Assembly (NCBI GenBank): GCA_009363875.1 | Contig: CM018680.1 | Location: forward strand, 12,283,625 to 12,347,624 | DNA length: 64,000 nucleotides | DNA from: Mikania micrantha | Taxonomy: Eukaryota > Streptophyta > Magnoliopsida > Asterales > Asteraceae | Reading direction: 5' to 3' | In this document: in pieces, positions 48,049 to 59,333 of the stretch | How positions within the stretch are numbered: position 1 is the stretch's first letter | How the letters are laid out: each line of letters begins with the position of its first letter | Notes under the pieces: model-generated | Database searches by the model: none | Told to the model about the DNA's origin: nothing | The model's input: the letters and a program-made list of their open reading frames with translations, nothing else | Position numbers and translations under genes: made by a program

Positions 48049-49044
48049 GCGTTCCGTCCCCACGTGCTCGGTCTCGTTTTTATCGTGATAAAAATTATAA
48101 AAACGCTCGGTTATCCTCGTGAAATATATTTAAACGTAAAGCTTTCAACTAATTATGTTTTGTTTTAATAAAATGATTTTAATTAAATTGTTTCATAAAA
48201 ACGATTCCGTTTTATCTTCATTAAATCATTTATTTAAATTAAACGATTTGTTCATTTACGTTTTTAGGTTGTAATTCCAAATAAACGTTATTAAATTCTT
48301 TTTCTTATTTTAATATAATTAGATATTATTTTTTTATCTCGTCGAAACGCGTTACTCACGTACGTATTCGTATAGATCGTCACCTTTCCGAATCCAATGC
48401 TTGTACCGTATTTCGATTCGATTTACAGTTTATGGAATATCGTTTCAGAATATTATTCCTAATAATTATATTCGTGTGAATCGTCACCCACGCGAATACA
48501 CTATCAAGTTAATATTTCTAAAATAACATTCGTGTTTAATTTATAATCGTAACCTCCCAATCGCGTAAATATTCCCAATATCATTTTTATTATTTAATTA
48601 TCTTTAATATTATAAGTCCCAATCCAAATCCCGCTAAACCATATCACTGACACATCCGTGATAGACCGAAATATGCATATGTATAGGGCATATGCAGGGG
48701 TAGATCGCAACCTCCCCAACACCGTCCCACCGCTATTTCGATAAACCATGACCATGTGTCCTTGACTATGTTTAGCAACCAAACAATAACAAACTCCTAA
48801 TTCCCTTCCATTTCAAACCAAAATCCATAATCATCTGAAGTGTAATTGCGATAACTCTCTGGTTCCGTTTAGTCGGGTTTTCAACTAAACTCCCCATGGT
48901 TTATGCATAAAATAATATGTTCTCAGTATGAATACCAATATCAGTAATAACATCTAATAATTCATTATCATTAACAATTATCATATCAGGTCGTAATAGT
49001 ACAATCGTACAAGTACGGACAACCCGAAATACAGTGATGTTACA

Positions 49045-50160
49045 ACGCTCCCACGTGAATTCCAGTCCGCGTCGCGAATTCCATCGCACTTTCACTATCG
49101 GTATCTTGATGAGCTTAAGCTTCTTGATTCCCTGGTCCATAATCTCAACCGGTTCTTCAAAGAAGTTTAATTGTTCATCGATCCGTATATCCTCAAGAGT
49201 AATAACAAGTGTTTCATCAGACAGACACTTCTTGAGGTTCGAGGTGTGAAATACGTTGTGTACACTACTCAGTTTGTTTGGCAGGTTTAGCTCATAGGCC
49301 ACGGGTCCTATTCGCTTGGTGATCTCAAAAGGTCCAATGTAGCGAGGATTAAACTTACCTCGTTTCCCAAACCGAATAACTCCCTTCCAGGGCGAGACCT
49401 TGAGCAACACTTTTTCTTCCACCTGGAATTCCAATGGTTTGTGGCGTATGTCGGCGTAGCTTTTCTGTCTGTATCGAGCTGCTGCCATTCGGTTGCGTAT
49501 TTGCACGATCTTCTCGGTTGTTTCGTGCACAAGTTCGGGGCCAGTCAGTTGGCTTTCTCCAACTTCCGCCCAGCAGATGGGTGATCGACACTTACGTCCA
49601 TAAAGTGCCTCGAACGGTGCATCTTGCATACTTGTGTGGTAACTGTTGTTGTACGAGAATTCAACTAAAGGCAGATGAGTCTCCCAGCTACTGCCGAAAT
49701 CGATGACACATGCGCAGAGCATGTCTTCTAATGTTTGTATGGTTCGCTCGCTCTGCCCATCAGTTTGCGGATGGTAAGCGGTACTCATGTCCAATCTCGT
49801 TCCTAGTGCTTTATGCAAGGACTTCCAAAAATGCGACGTGAATCGGCTTTCGCGATCAGAGTTGATTGAGATCGGTACTCTGTGTCGAGTGACTACTTCC
49901 TTTAGATAAATCCGAGTTAGTTTGTCCAGTTTGCCGGTTTCCTTGATGGGTAGGAAGTGTGCAGACTTAGATAGTCGGTCTAAGATTACCCAGATGGTAT
50001 CGCAACCACTAGTTGTCTTAGGCAGTTTTGTTATGAAGTCTATGGAAATTTGCTCCCATTTCCACATTGGTATTTCAGGTTGATGAAGTAGACCTGATGC
50101 CTTCAAGTACTCAATTTTAACCTTTGAGCATGTCAAACACTTAATTACGTAAGTTGCTAT
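49045..50160 (-). pseudogene. Gypsy C INT1 integrase and chromodomain
   Basis: The minus-strand frame runs from TCSKVKIEYLKASGLL through the DDE core (IDFITKLP, SDRESRF, QTDGQSERTIQTLED), GPFEITKRIGPVAYEL and the chromodomain-like tail (EIMDQGIKKLKLIKIPIVKV, RRGLEFTWER). It then runs into solo LTR F at 49044. The N-terminal zinc-binding part, upstream of 50136, is separated by stops. Catalytic residues look intact. Confidence 0.9.
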
Positions 50161-50195
50161 TTATGCTTTCATTTTCGCCCACTAATAGGTCATTT

Positions 50196-51560
50196 TCATA
50201 TCACGTTACATCTTTTCAGAACCCGGATGTACCTTAGTCCTCCGTAGCGTGGGATCCAAATTTGATCCATGAAGTAGTATGCTCCGTCAGCCTTTACCTC
50301 CGGTCGTTTATCCAGGCCGCGTAGGGATTCGTACTTGAGGTTCTCGACTTTCAGAGCTTCTTGTTGAGCAATCTGAATCAGTTGTGGCAATTCCAAATGA
50401 ATCGTGAGTTGTAGTGCATGCACGCGCTTGGTTGTCCATTTCCGGCTTAACGCGTTGGCCACTACGTTTGCCTTACCAGGATGGTATTTGATAGCGCAAT
50501 CAAAATAGCCAATAAACTCAACCCATCTCCGTTGTCTCATGTTTAGCTCCTTTTGATCGAAGATGTGTTGCAAGCTCTTATGATCGGTAAAGATAGTGCA
50601 TTTGGTGCCATTTAGGTAGTGTCGCCAGATCTTCAAGACAAACACCACGGCTCCCAACTCAAGGACATGATTTGTATAATTCTTCTCATGCACCTTCAGT
50701 TGTCGTGATGCGTATGCTATAAACCTTCTCGAGTTGCATCAGCACGCAACCGAGTCCTTGTTTCGAGGCCTCGCAATACACCACGAAGTCATCAGATCCT
50801 TCCGGGAAGGATAGGATTGGTGCAGTGCATAACTTCTGCTTCAACAAGTTGAAAGCAGCTTCCTGTTTTTCTCCCCAATCTAACTTTTTGTCTTTGTGAG
50901 TTAGGGATGTCAGTGATTGGGCGATTTTCAAAAATCCTTCAATAAATCGTCGATAGTATCTCGCCAATCCTAGGAATTTTCGCACCTCAGTTGGAGTCTT
51001 CGGTGCTTCCCAGTTCTTGATGGCTTCAATCTTGGTCGGGTCTACGTGTATCCCTTTCTCATTAACCACATGTCCAAGGAATTGGACTTCGTGAATCCAA
51101 AAATCGCACTTGGAAAACTTTGCGTAGAGCTGCTCGTTCTTCAGGATTTCCAAGACTATCCTTAGATGTTCAGCATGTTCTTCCTGATTCTTAGAGTAGA
51201 TCAGGATGTCGTCAATGAACACTATTACGAATTTGTCGAGATAGGGTTTGCACACCGTATCGAGTTCTAAAGGCAGTCTTAGGAATATCCTCTTCCTGTA
51301 TCCTTAGTTGATGGTAACCCGATCATAAATCGATTTTCGAATAGTAACTTGACCCTTGCAACTGGTCAAACAGATCGTCTATTCGTGGCAACTGCTATCG
51401 ATTCTTGATCGTCACCTTGTTCAGTTCCCTGTAGTCGATGCACATACAGAATGATCTGTCTTTCTTCTTTACAAACAAGACAGGTGCTCCCCAAGGTGAG
51501 AAGCTCGGTCTGATAAATCCCTTGACTAGTAGTTCTTGCAACTGGCTAGATAGCTCTTGC
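50196..51560 (-). pseudogene. pol: Gypsy C INT1 RT and RNase H, with a deletion in the RT palm
   Basis: 51255-50686 contains FIDDILIYS, the thumb and the start of RNase H; 50693-50196 finishes RNase H (FTDHKSLQHIF). Upstream, about 51256-51560 shows the fingers in a broken frame. At 51257-51262 roughly 75 bp are missing relative to B. The loss removes the block equivalent to FLVMPFGLTNAPAVF and shifts the frame. The enzyme is dead regardless of other stops. Confidence 0.88.
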
Positions 51561-52300
51561 ATTTCTGTCGGTGCTAGTCTGTATGGTGCCTTGGCAATTG
51601 GTGCTGCTCTGGAAGTGAGGTCTATCTGGAACTCGACTTGTCGTTTCGGTGGTAGTCCAGGTAAATCCTCGGGAAATACTTCTGGAAAATCTCAAACTAC
51701 GGCGATGTCCTCGATCTTCTTTTCCTTCTTTGGTTGCTCCGTGATAAGGGCCAGTATAGCAGTGTACCCTATCTGTATGTATTTGTTCGCCTTCATGCAA
51801 GACATGATGTTCAGAGGTATTCCCCGTCGTTCCCCCTGAATTGAGATCTATTCGCCGTTCAGCAACGTAACTCGCACGATCTTCTCATTGCGTACGATCT
51901 CAGCTTGGTTTACGGATAGCCAGTCCATTCCAACGACCACATCGAAGCTTCCGAGAGTCACTAGAATCAAATCGATTTCGAGTTCGTGATCCGCTAGATT
52001 TAAGACGCATCCTCGGGATATGTGTTGCGTTTCAATTAGTTTGCCATCAGCTAACTCTAGGTATACTCATAATCTAGTGGTGTTGGGGTAATATCAAGAA
52101 ATTTGCTAAACTCACTAGATATAAAGCTCTTATCGGCACCGGTATCAAATAATATACTAGCATAGACATTATTTAAAAGGAACTTACCGGTCACGATGTT
52201 CGGGTCTTCCTTGGCATCTCCCGAGCCAATCACAAACGCTCGACCCTTTGGCGCTCCACCTCTGGCCTTCTTCAGCTGAGGGCAATCCCTCCTCATGTGA
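51561..52300 (-). pseudogene. Gypsy C INT1 protease and linker
   Basis: 52296-52057 contains GRAFVIG, IVTGKFLLNNVYASILF and the intact active site DTGADKS. The frame stops soon after (LDYEYT) and the protease C-terminus continues in other frames to about 51840. The linker to RT (51800-51561) holds the conserved PEDLPGLPP-type region with changes. Confidence 0.8.
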
Positions 52301-52301
52301 C

Positions 52302-53460
52302 CTAGCTTTCCACATTCATAACATCCTTTGAGGGTGTTCTGGTTGTTGTTCTGGTTGTGGTTGAAGTTGTTGTTGTTGTTGTTTTTGGAAACTTGGATCT
52401 ACAGTCTTTGGCCATATGGCCATGTCGTCCACACTTCAGGAAACGGTATCGTTCGCATTGCCTGAAGTGGTGGTATGAACACCGATTACACAGAGGGTAT
52501 TTCCACTCATACACACCCTTCCCTTTGTTGTCAGGTTGGGTAGCAGTGAAGGCTCTTGCTGGTGCAGACCTTTGTTGTTGTTGTTGATGAGATGAGTGAC
52601 ACTGATGGTGGCTAGGTTCCCATTTCCTCTTGTGCTTTTCTTGAGGTTTTAGGTGTTCACCTCTTTTGGGTAGTTTTCCCTGAGCTACTGCCTGGTCGGT
52701 CAGTTTATGGTCCAGTCTAATTAATGGTTGAATGGTGGTAAGATCAGATGCAGTCACATGCTTTGTATCTGTTTGGGCAGTCCGTCGATGAACTGCTCGA
52801 TTTTCTTGTACTCCGGCGTCACCATTGCCGGACACAGCTTGCATAACTTATGAAACAGAGTGCAGTACTGCTCGATTACAGATCCAACCATCTTAAGTAC
52901 CCAGAAATCCGCCTCTAGCTTCCTGATCTCGTCACGAGGACAGTATTACTCTTGCAGCAGTCTGGTGAAATCTGGCCAGGTCATTGAGTTTGCTCCGTCC
53001 AAACACAGCGTTTGGACATGGGTGTTCCATCATGTGAGGGTTGATCCCTCCAGAGTTCCAGTCGCATACTTGACCCGGTTTTCTTCAGCACATTCGCACA
53101 TGGCAAAAACAGATTCGGCTTTCTCAATCCAGCGAAGCATTCCAACAGATCCTTCAGTCCCCTTTGACTTTTGAGGGTGACAATTCAGAAATGTCTTAAA
53201 TGAGCTCCCCTTGTTAGTGTTGCCATGGGGTCCTGTTTGTCAGTAATCAATGTAGCGTGTTAATAACGATGTTAGCTATTCTATGTTATTCGGGTTAAGC
53301 AAATGTCAGTACCGTTGTTAACTCCGCTAGTTTTGTTGTGTTGGTGACTTGCTTCGTACTCCGCAATCGCTTTGTTGACACGGCGATCAACTATCATTCT
53401 GATAGTTGCCGCACCAATTGTTCGCTTGTGTTGGCGGACATACGTTCCTCTTCCAGACAT
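52302..53460 (-). pseudogene. gag: Gypsy C INT1 gag
   Basis: It starts at MSGRGTYVRQHK (53460). Capsid-like segments with MLRWIEKAESVF and MTWPDFTRLLQE lie in frames broken by stops (one replacing a Trp in the LTWWN motif). From 52844 a frame carries the C-terminal half with CNRCSYHHFRQC and a knuckle whose first Cys-x2-Cys is altered (FLKCGRHGHMAKDC). A Thr-rich stretch here is a shifted reading of an Asn-rich tract. Confidence 0.8.
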
Positions 53461-53717
53461 AGTTGAATTCTATACGAAAGGAATAGAGTGTTAGCCATCA
53501 CGGGTTAGAGTGTCAGTCAGGAGTTGTGTTAGATGTCATGTTAGCAAGCAACCATAGTCAGAATGTACAGTAAATAAGACAAAATAAAATCATTTCATTA
53601 ATAAAAGCTTTGAAGTACAATGATTTTCCCAAAATGTAATACTACTACTAAGTTCACATGAGCACATCCCGCTCATCTAGGCAATACAAAATAAAACACA
53701 TAAATAAAATAAACTAG

Positions 53718-54436
53718 CTAATCCGAAGCTATCATGGAGTGCGAGTCCCCACTCCCGGCGGGTCCGTCATCTCCATCCTCCTTGGGATCCTCATCTGGAT
53801 CATCGTCAAAATCACCTTCTTCGAGGTCTTCAGCCTCGAACTGTGGTTCCTCCTCGGGAGGTGGTTCCACAATGAACTGCTCAACCCATGCATTGAGCAT
53901 TGCATCACTGGCCTGGATCATGGCTTGGTTCCCTTCGTTCGCGACCTCTGTCGCATATATGCGTCCGTCATGCTCCTGCATGATTTCTACGATCTGTCCG
54001 TGCTGGCCTGCCAGCTGCACCATCTGGGTCCGAAGGGTTTCCATCTACTCCTACAGACTATCAACCTGCCCCTCGAGGCACTGGTTCTTACCTCCTATGA
54101 TAGCTCATGGTTCCTCCTCGCCTCCCGTCTAGTGTAGGCAACGTGGGCTGCAAATGCCCACTCCATCAGCACTCCAAGGTGTGGAAGTCGATGATCGCTC
54201 GGTGTATCTGTAAGATATCGGGGTGGAGGCACCCTCTCCCCCTCAATTCAATCCTTGATGGTCATGGGGTACCAACCCCAGAACCTGTCATGCCTAGCCC
54301 GTCGGTCTTGGCTGCCCATCTCCTCATCAGCTTGGGCTACGATGTCCCGGACTCTCTGACGGCCCTCCTCCGTTAGCTCGTAGTTCATCGGGCGCCTTCC
54401 CGGGTTACTTCATGTGTCCCCATCGTTGTTGGCCAT
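53718..54436 (-). pseudogene. Extra ORF upstream of gag in gypsy C (coiled coil plus acidic tail)
   Basis: 54044-53718 is open: METLRTQMVQLAGQHGQIVE, a heptad-like region, a Pro/Glu segment (VEPPPEEEPQF) and a strongly acidic end (DDDPDEDPKEDGDD). Upstream, frames from MANNDGDT (54436) through NYELTEEGRQRVRDIVAQAD and GVLMEWAFAAHVAY are linked by stops and at least one shift, so the original protein was longer, perhaps 230-240 residues. It lies between PBS and gag, as in element B. Function unknown; a partial second copy is at 34914-35123. Confidence 0.6.
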
Positions 54437-54577
54437 CCTGTAACTCTCAAATCAGTAAATAAAAAATAGTACTAATAATGATAACATATCGGTGTGCAAT
54501 TCTCAGGGTAGTGTCTAATGTTGAGCAATGGCTATAGTCTAAGTTTACTACATGCAAACCTAGTTCTCTATAACCAA

Positions 54578-54590
54578 GGCTCTAATACCA
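54578..54590 (-). promoter_or_regulatory. Primer-binding site of gypsy C INT1
   Basis: The complement reads TGGTATTAGAGCC, one base from the tRNA-iMet match, three bases from the LTR end at 54594. Confidence 0.9.
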
Positions 54591-54593
54591 GTC

Positions 54594-57528
54594 TGTCACA
54601 CCCCAAATTCCCACTCGTGGTGCTAGTCCACATGGGTGTGACGTGGCCAGAATCACAGCTCATTGTCATATAGAACAACTCTATATGCATTTTCAAATAT
54701 GTTGTTTGACATAAAAGTAATAAAATAGTTTGCAACGGAATAACAGTTGTTCAAACATGCAGCGGAAATGTAATCTTTAAGCATCGGAAAAATATTGTCA
54801 GACACTACATTGTTTGGAAGTTACATAAAAAATATTTTTTTCAAAAGACAAAATATAAATGCATGCGGGTCCTATGCTCGGTTCCCTACGTGCATTCCTG
54901 GATTCCATGATCCTGTCAGTTAACTGAGAATACAAGTTTAAGAAAAAGTGTCAACACAATGGTTTGTGAGTTCACAGGTTTTGATATACATATATAGTAA
55001 GAAATCATGTGTCATGATGTTTATCATAATGTTCGTACCGAGCCCTAGGCTCCAAGTGTTAACGCGTCACTACCGAACTAGACTTTTTTGTTCCTTCCTC
55101 CGCTATGTCTCGTAATAACATAGCAAGTTAGGTCAGAGTTTCACGTGTCCCGACCTCCAGTCAGTATTGTGCCACGTGTGGTTAGTCATACCCAAATGGA
55201 TCCATTCAAACCTACCACGTTGTTCGTACATTAACGGTAAGACTTTGTGAGGGCTTGTTACGATTACAACACTTAATGTTTGTCTAATAAACCAGCATAC
55301 ACGGTAAAATGTTTGTATAGCAGTAATGTTTGACTCGATTCAACTAGTATTCTCTCCCTATTTGAAAAGCTTGTAAAAGAGTTAAAGAGGGGCCGTAAAC
55401 TCACCTTAGTGAAATGAATACACAAGCGTAAGCTCCTGTTTGCTGAAAGCGTGACGGTCACCGGCTACCTATATCGTATATCATACGTAAGTTCGTGTAA
55501 GTGACCGTGTTCATGTTCGTGCTCATGTTTGTGCTCTACAACCCTCGGTTGTTTATGTTTGTCCATGTCAGTCTACATTGACCGTGTTTGCTCATGTTGG
55601 TCCATATTGACCGTGTTTGACCGTGTCAAGTCAATGACCTGTTGGTGAACCGTGTGTCGGTTGTGAATCTTGTAACATTCGTGTTAGTGCTTGTCGTGTG
55701 TAAAACGCGCAAGGCGCGTCTATGGACAACTTACTGTTTACAGTAAGTTTCCATTTATGGAAAGTTTCAAAAAACACATATCGTTTTTAAAGATCTAGCA
55801 TGCTTGTTAAGTCCTACGTGATCATGTTAACACATAGCACTTTGTCATACATAGTCAAATAACCATATGAGTCACGTTTGTATACAAAAGTTTCCTAAAA
55901 TGGAAAGTTTCCATATCTATCACGCTCATCATCGGGAACCATCAAACTTAGCTTACAATCATCATATTAAAGCATATTAAGCCACTGAGCATGATCAAAA
56001 TATACTTAGCATTTCAAAATCGATAATTTGCAAAATAAAGTTACTAAAATAAGTAATTAAGACATAAATCAATCAAATGATCACTCTAAGCATTTCTACT
56101 TCATTTTTATATCACAAATCATCATGTAATATCATTTAACATCATCTAAGCATACCAATCTAGTCCAAAACATCATCTTTCATCATCCGGTTTATAAAAG
56201 TTACTATATATAGTAACTATGCTAAAAATGACCACAATCAACATCAAATCAAGTTTCTAAGTATTCTAATCATCATATTTCCATCCAAATAGCAAGTTCA
56301 TACACATGCATGATCATAAACCTATCATCATCAACAAGTTGTAACTAAAAAGTTACCATAAATAGAAAGTTCATCAAAAATCGTAGTTTTAACCATATCA
56401 ATAAGATCTAATCATGCCATATACTTCCAATAGCATCATGTAACACATTTGAACATTCAAAATCATCCCACATGCCATGGATCATACATGCATGTGGGTT
56501 TTTCACTTGTTTATGACCAAATCATGAAATTTCCACATACGCAACATCATGGATCATTATAAAACACTAAAATATCATCATGGATCATCAAATACAGTAG
56601 ATTTAATAGCATACCCGGATTCAAATGTCAAGAAATTCATGCATGTGAAGCTCATGCACTTGCATGTGTGTTTGAAGGTGCATATGTGAGTGTAGAGGTG
56701 TTTATAAGCTACTAGGAATGCAAGACTACCTTCTAAAGATTCAAGAAGGTAAGATTGAGGGTGATTTCAGCCTCCCCAAGCTCCTGGAACTTCTATTGAT
56801 GCAGATTCAAGGGAGTGGTAGTGGTCTCAAGCCCCAAGTATGGTCCTTCAAGCTTCAAGTCTTCAAACCTTCAAGCTTGGAGCTTTAAGATGTCTTCAAT
56901 GGCTTCCTAGATGTCAAATCAAGGTGTACCAGCTGATTGGAGAGGGAAATGGCCGGAGTATTTCATGTGGGTATGTTTATAATGAGTGTGTAGGTGTGAT
57001 GATGGTTTTTGGAAGTTTAAAAAGTTGTTTGGCGTCTTTGGGCTCCCAGGCGTACCGCCTGGCAGGCGTGGGTGGCGCCAGGTGTAGCACGTGAGACAAC
57101 CGGTAAGGGGCGCCCTCTTCCCTTCCGCGTGCACCGCCCCGGGTCAAGGCTTGGGCTCAGGTGTCTCGCCTGGCCCACTTGACAGGCCCAATAAGCCTAC
57201 TTTCATGTTTCAGCTCGTTTCTCCTCGTTTCTTAACTGTATCGCGTCGTTTGTGCATCGTTTGATCTCTTGTTGTCAATTATTAGTCATAATTGACTCAT
57301 GAAGTGTTTTTGTGCCTATAGATTGTGACGTTCACCAACGTTGGAGTTTTGACACGTGTGTGCGGTTTCTCGATAATTACTCGAATTATACAGTTGAGTG
57401 TCTGTGTATGTACTGTAATGCCACGTGTCACACTAAATTAAGCTAATTCTAATGCCACATATATAATTATCAATTAAATAAATATATAATTAAATCAGAA
57501 GCTGACCTGGAAATTAAGGGGTGTCACA
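54594..57528 (-). mobile_element. Gypsy C LTR, right copy, shared by two internal regions
   Basis: 2935 bp, from TGTGACACCCC (57528, minus strand) to GGGGTGTGACA (54594). A PBS and INT1 follow its end, and a PPT with the end of another internal region (INT0) precedes its start. It therefore serves as 5' LTR for one unit and 3' LTR for another. TATA-like ATTATAAACATAC at about 56973-56983; acceptor-like ACTCAG variant at 54924. It contains the empty site for E (55607-55611). Confidence 0.92.
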
Positions 57529-57975
57529 TCATCCCCCTGTTAGAAAGAATTTCGTCCTGAAATTTAGCTTGCGTTGTTAGTGTTTGTCTGTTCCGCGAAC
57601 AAGTGTGGGTATTTCTTTTCATTTGATCTTCACGCTCCCACGTGAATTCCGGTCCGCGTCACGAATTCCATCACACTTTCACTATTGGCATCTTGTTGAG
57701 CTTAAGCTTCTTGATTCCCCGGTCCATAATCTCAACCGGTTCTTCAACGAAGTTTAATTGTTCGTCGATATGTATCTCCTCAAGAGTAATAACAAGTGTT
57801 TCATCAGAAAGACACTTCTTGAGGTTCGAGATGTGAAATACGTTGTGTACACTACTCAGTTCGTTTGGCAAGTTTAGCTCATAGGCCACAGGTCCTATTC
57901 GCTTGGTGATCTCAAAAGGTCTGACGTAGTGAGGATTCAACTTACCTCGTTAGCCTAACCGAATAACTCCCTTTG
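57529..57975 (-). pseudogene. Gypsy C INT0: integrase C-terminus and chromodomain fragment
   Basis: The minus strand shows a degenerate GPF motif, RIGPVAYELNLPNELSSVH and the start of the chromodomain-like tail (EIMDRGIKKLKLNKMPIVKV), then a TGA replacing Arg. The rest of the tail, PPT and LTR follow. It is cut at about 57973 where A-type LTR sequence begins. It lacks the F insertion, so it shows the F target site intact (57632-57636). Confidence 0.88.
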
Positions 57976-59317
57976 TATGCAGATCAAGACCACGTGATAA
58001 CACACGGAAAGTCTCGTCATAAATAGTAGACTTTCATAGTCACACTATATGGGCATAAATCAAACAATCAAACGAATTCCTGAGATCAGAGGTGATCATA
58101 AATCAAAGGATATCCTAAATTCCCGAGATGTACAGTAGACCTGAAGGTCAAGCTAATATGGGCACATCATTTAAGCCCCGACAAATACAGGTAGAGTCAT
58201 TTGGGTCATGCCTGATATGGGCCACGAGTGAGTCGATACAAACTGGACACCGCCAACAACTAAGACTAATTGATTGAGTCAAATAAGGACCAATCATCAT
58301 GTCTTAGTTGTATTTAAATGTTTACTTATTCATTTAATTAAACAATTAATATCATGTTTCTACAAATACTATGGGTGATCATAAATGTGTGATGAACTCA
58401 GGAAATCGATAGAATTTCAATTTGTGGAACTTTAAATCTATTTTGTCGATGGTGTGAAACGAAACGCTTAATTATCATTAACAACATTATTCTATGTGGT
58501 TCGGTATGTGGTGGGATGTCGGCTGGGGGTTTGTCCCCCAACGTATGCCCTATATATAAGCATATGTGGCTGGATAGTTTAGGTGGTTGTTGGTGAGGTT
58601 AAGGTTGTCAGTTCGGGTGTCTAAAGTGGTCATTTTCAAATTATAGAAAGGAAAACATTTTCAGATGGTTCAAAGGTTAACAATGTCAGGTTGTTCAAAA
58701 TTGTTAATCAGTGGGTAGAATGAAACGCTTAATTATCATTAACAACAATATTCTATGTGGTCCGGTATGTGGTGGGATGTCGGCTGGGGGCTTGTCCCCT
58801 ATGTATGCCCTATATTTAAGCATATTTGATCGGATAGTTTAGGTGGTTGTTGAAGAGGTTAAGGTTGTCATTCGGTCAGGTTTGTATAAATTCAATTTCA
58901 AATAAAAACTATATGAACTCACCAACAATGTGTTGACTTGAACTTTTTGCATGACTTCTCAGGTGACGAACAGGTCTAACTAAGAAGTTATGCTTTTGGA
59001 CTAGGATACTATTTAGAGGACCTAGTATTTTGGACATGCATATTTTTGAAACATCATTATACAGACCATTTTGTATATCTTGTGCAGGTGTAAGATAGAA
59101 GAACCATGATGTTGATGATAGATTTACATTGTAAAATTATAAACAGAAACGATGTAATTTAACTTTGTAATTCTATTTTATTTAGCATTTTCTCATTATA
59201 TACATCATGTGCAATGTATACAATCTGATCATCACCATTATCATTCCCGATATCGCGCCTCGAGACCTTTCCGCCCGACAGGACACACGATCTGGCCCGC
59301 CGGCTCGGGGTGTGACA
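57973..59317 (+). mobile_element. A-type LTR, right part (LTR2-right)
   Basis: It begins TGTATGCAGATCAAGACC, aligning with 7024 of LTR1, and ends GGGGTGTGACA before a PBS. About 85% like LTR1 by eye. It shares the three CCCGGCAT-like sub-repeats and the duplicated TATATATAAG module (about 58449-58610 and 58715-58870). The acceptor-like TTCTCAG is near 58957-58963. Confidence 0.85.
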
Positions 59318-59320
59318 GAT

Positions 59321-59333
59321 TGGTATCAGAGCC
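59321..59333 (+). promoter_or_regulatory. Primer-binding site of element A2
   Basis: TGGTATCAGAGCC lies three bases after the LTR end; the following bases match those after the A1 PBS. Confidence 0.95.

Larger units (their letters stand above)
41297..49044 (-). mobile_element. Solo LTR F with TSD ACGCT, interrupted by solo LTR G
   Basis: On the minus strand it begins TGTAACATCACTG (49044) and ends CGAGGTGTTACA (41297). ACGCT flanks at 41292-41296 and 49045-49049, and the empty site is at 57632-57636. Net length without G and its TSD is 3331 bp. It shows a TATA box (GATATAAG, 48041-48048), a leader, a donor GAG/GTAAAT (47828-47829), a CGAACCT array and an acceptor-like TTTCAG (41591-41592). 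The CCCTATACATATGC module is near the LTR start (about 48640-48760), unlike in A, E and G. Confidence 0.92.

Noticed and set aside
52302..52470. Thr-rich tail of the gag frame as a functional domain
   Set aside because: It is a shifted reading of an Asn-codon tract that lies between zinc knuckle and protease in related elements.
53734..54137. Ser-rich and hydrophobic plus-strand frames
   Set aside because: Antisense of the acidic and coiled-coil ORF of gypsy C, which has the expected position and strand.
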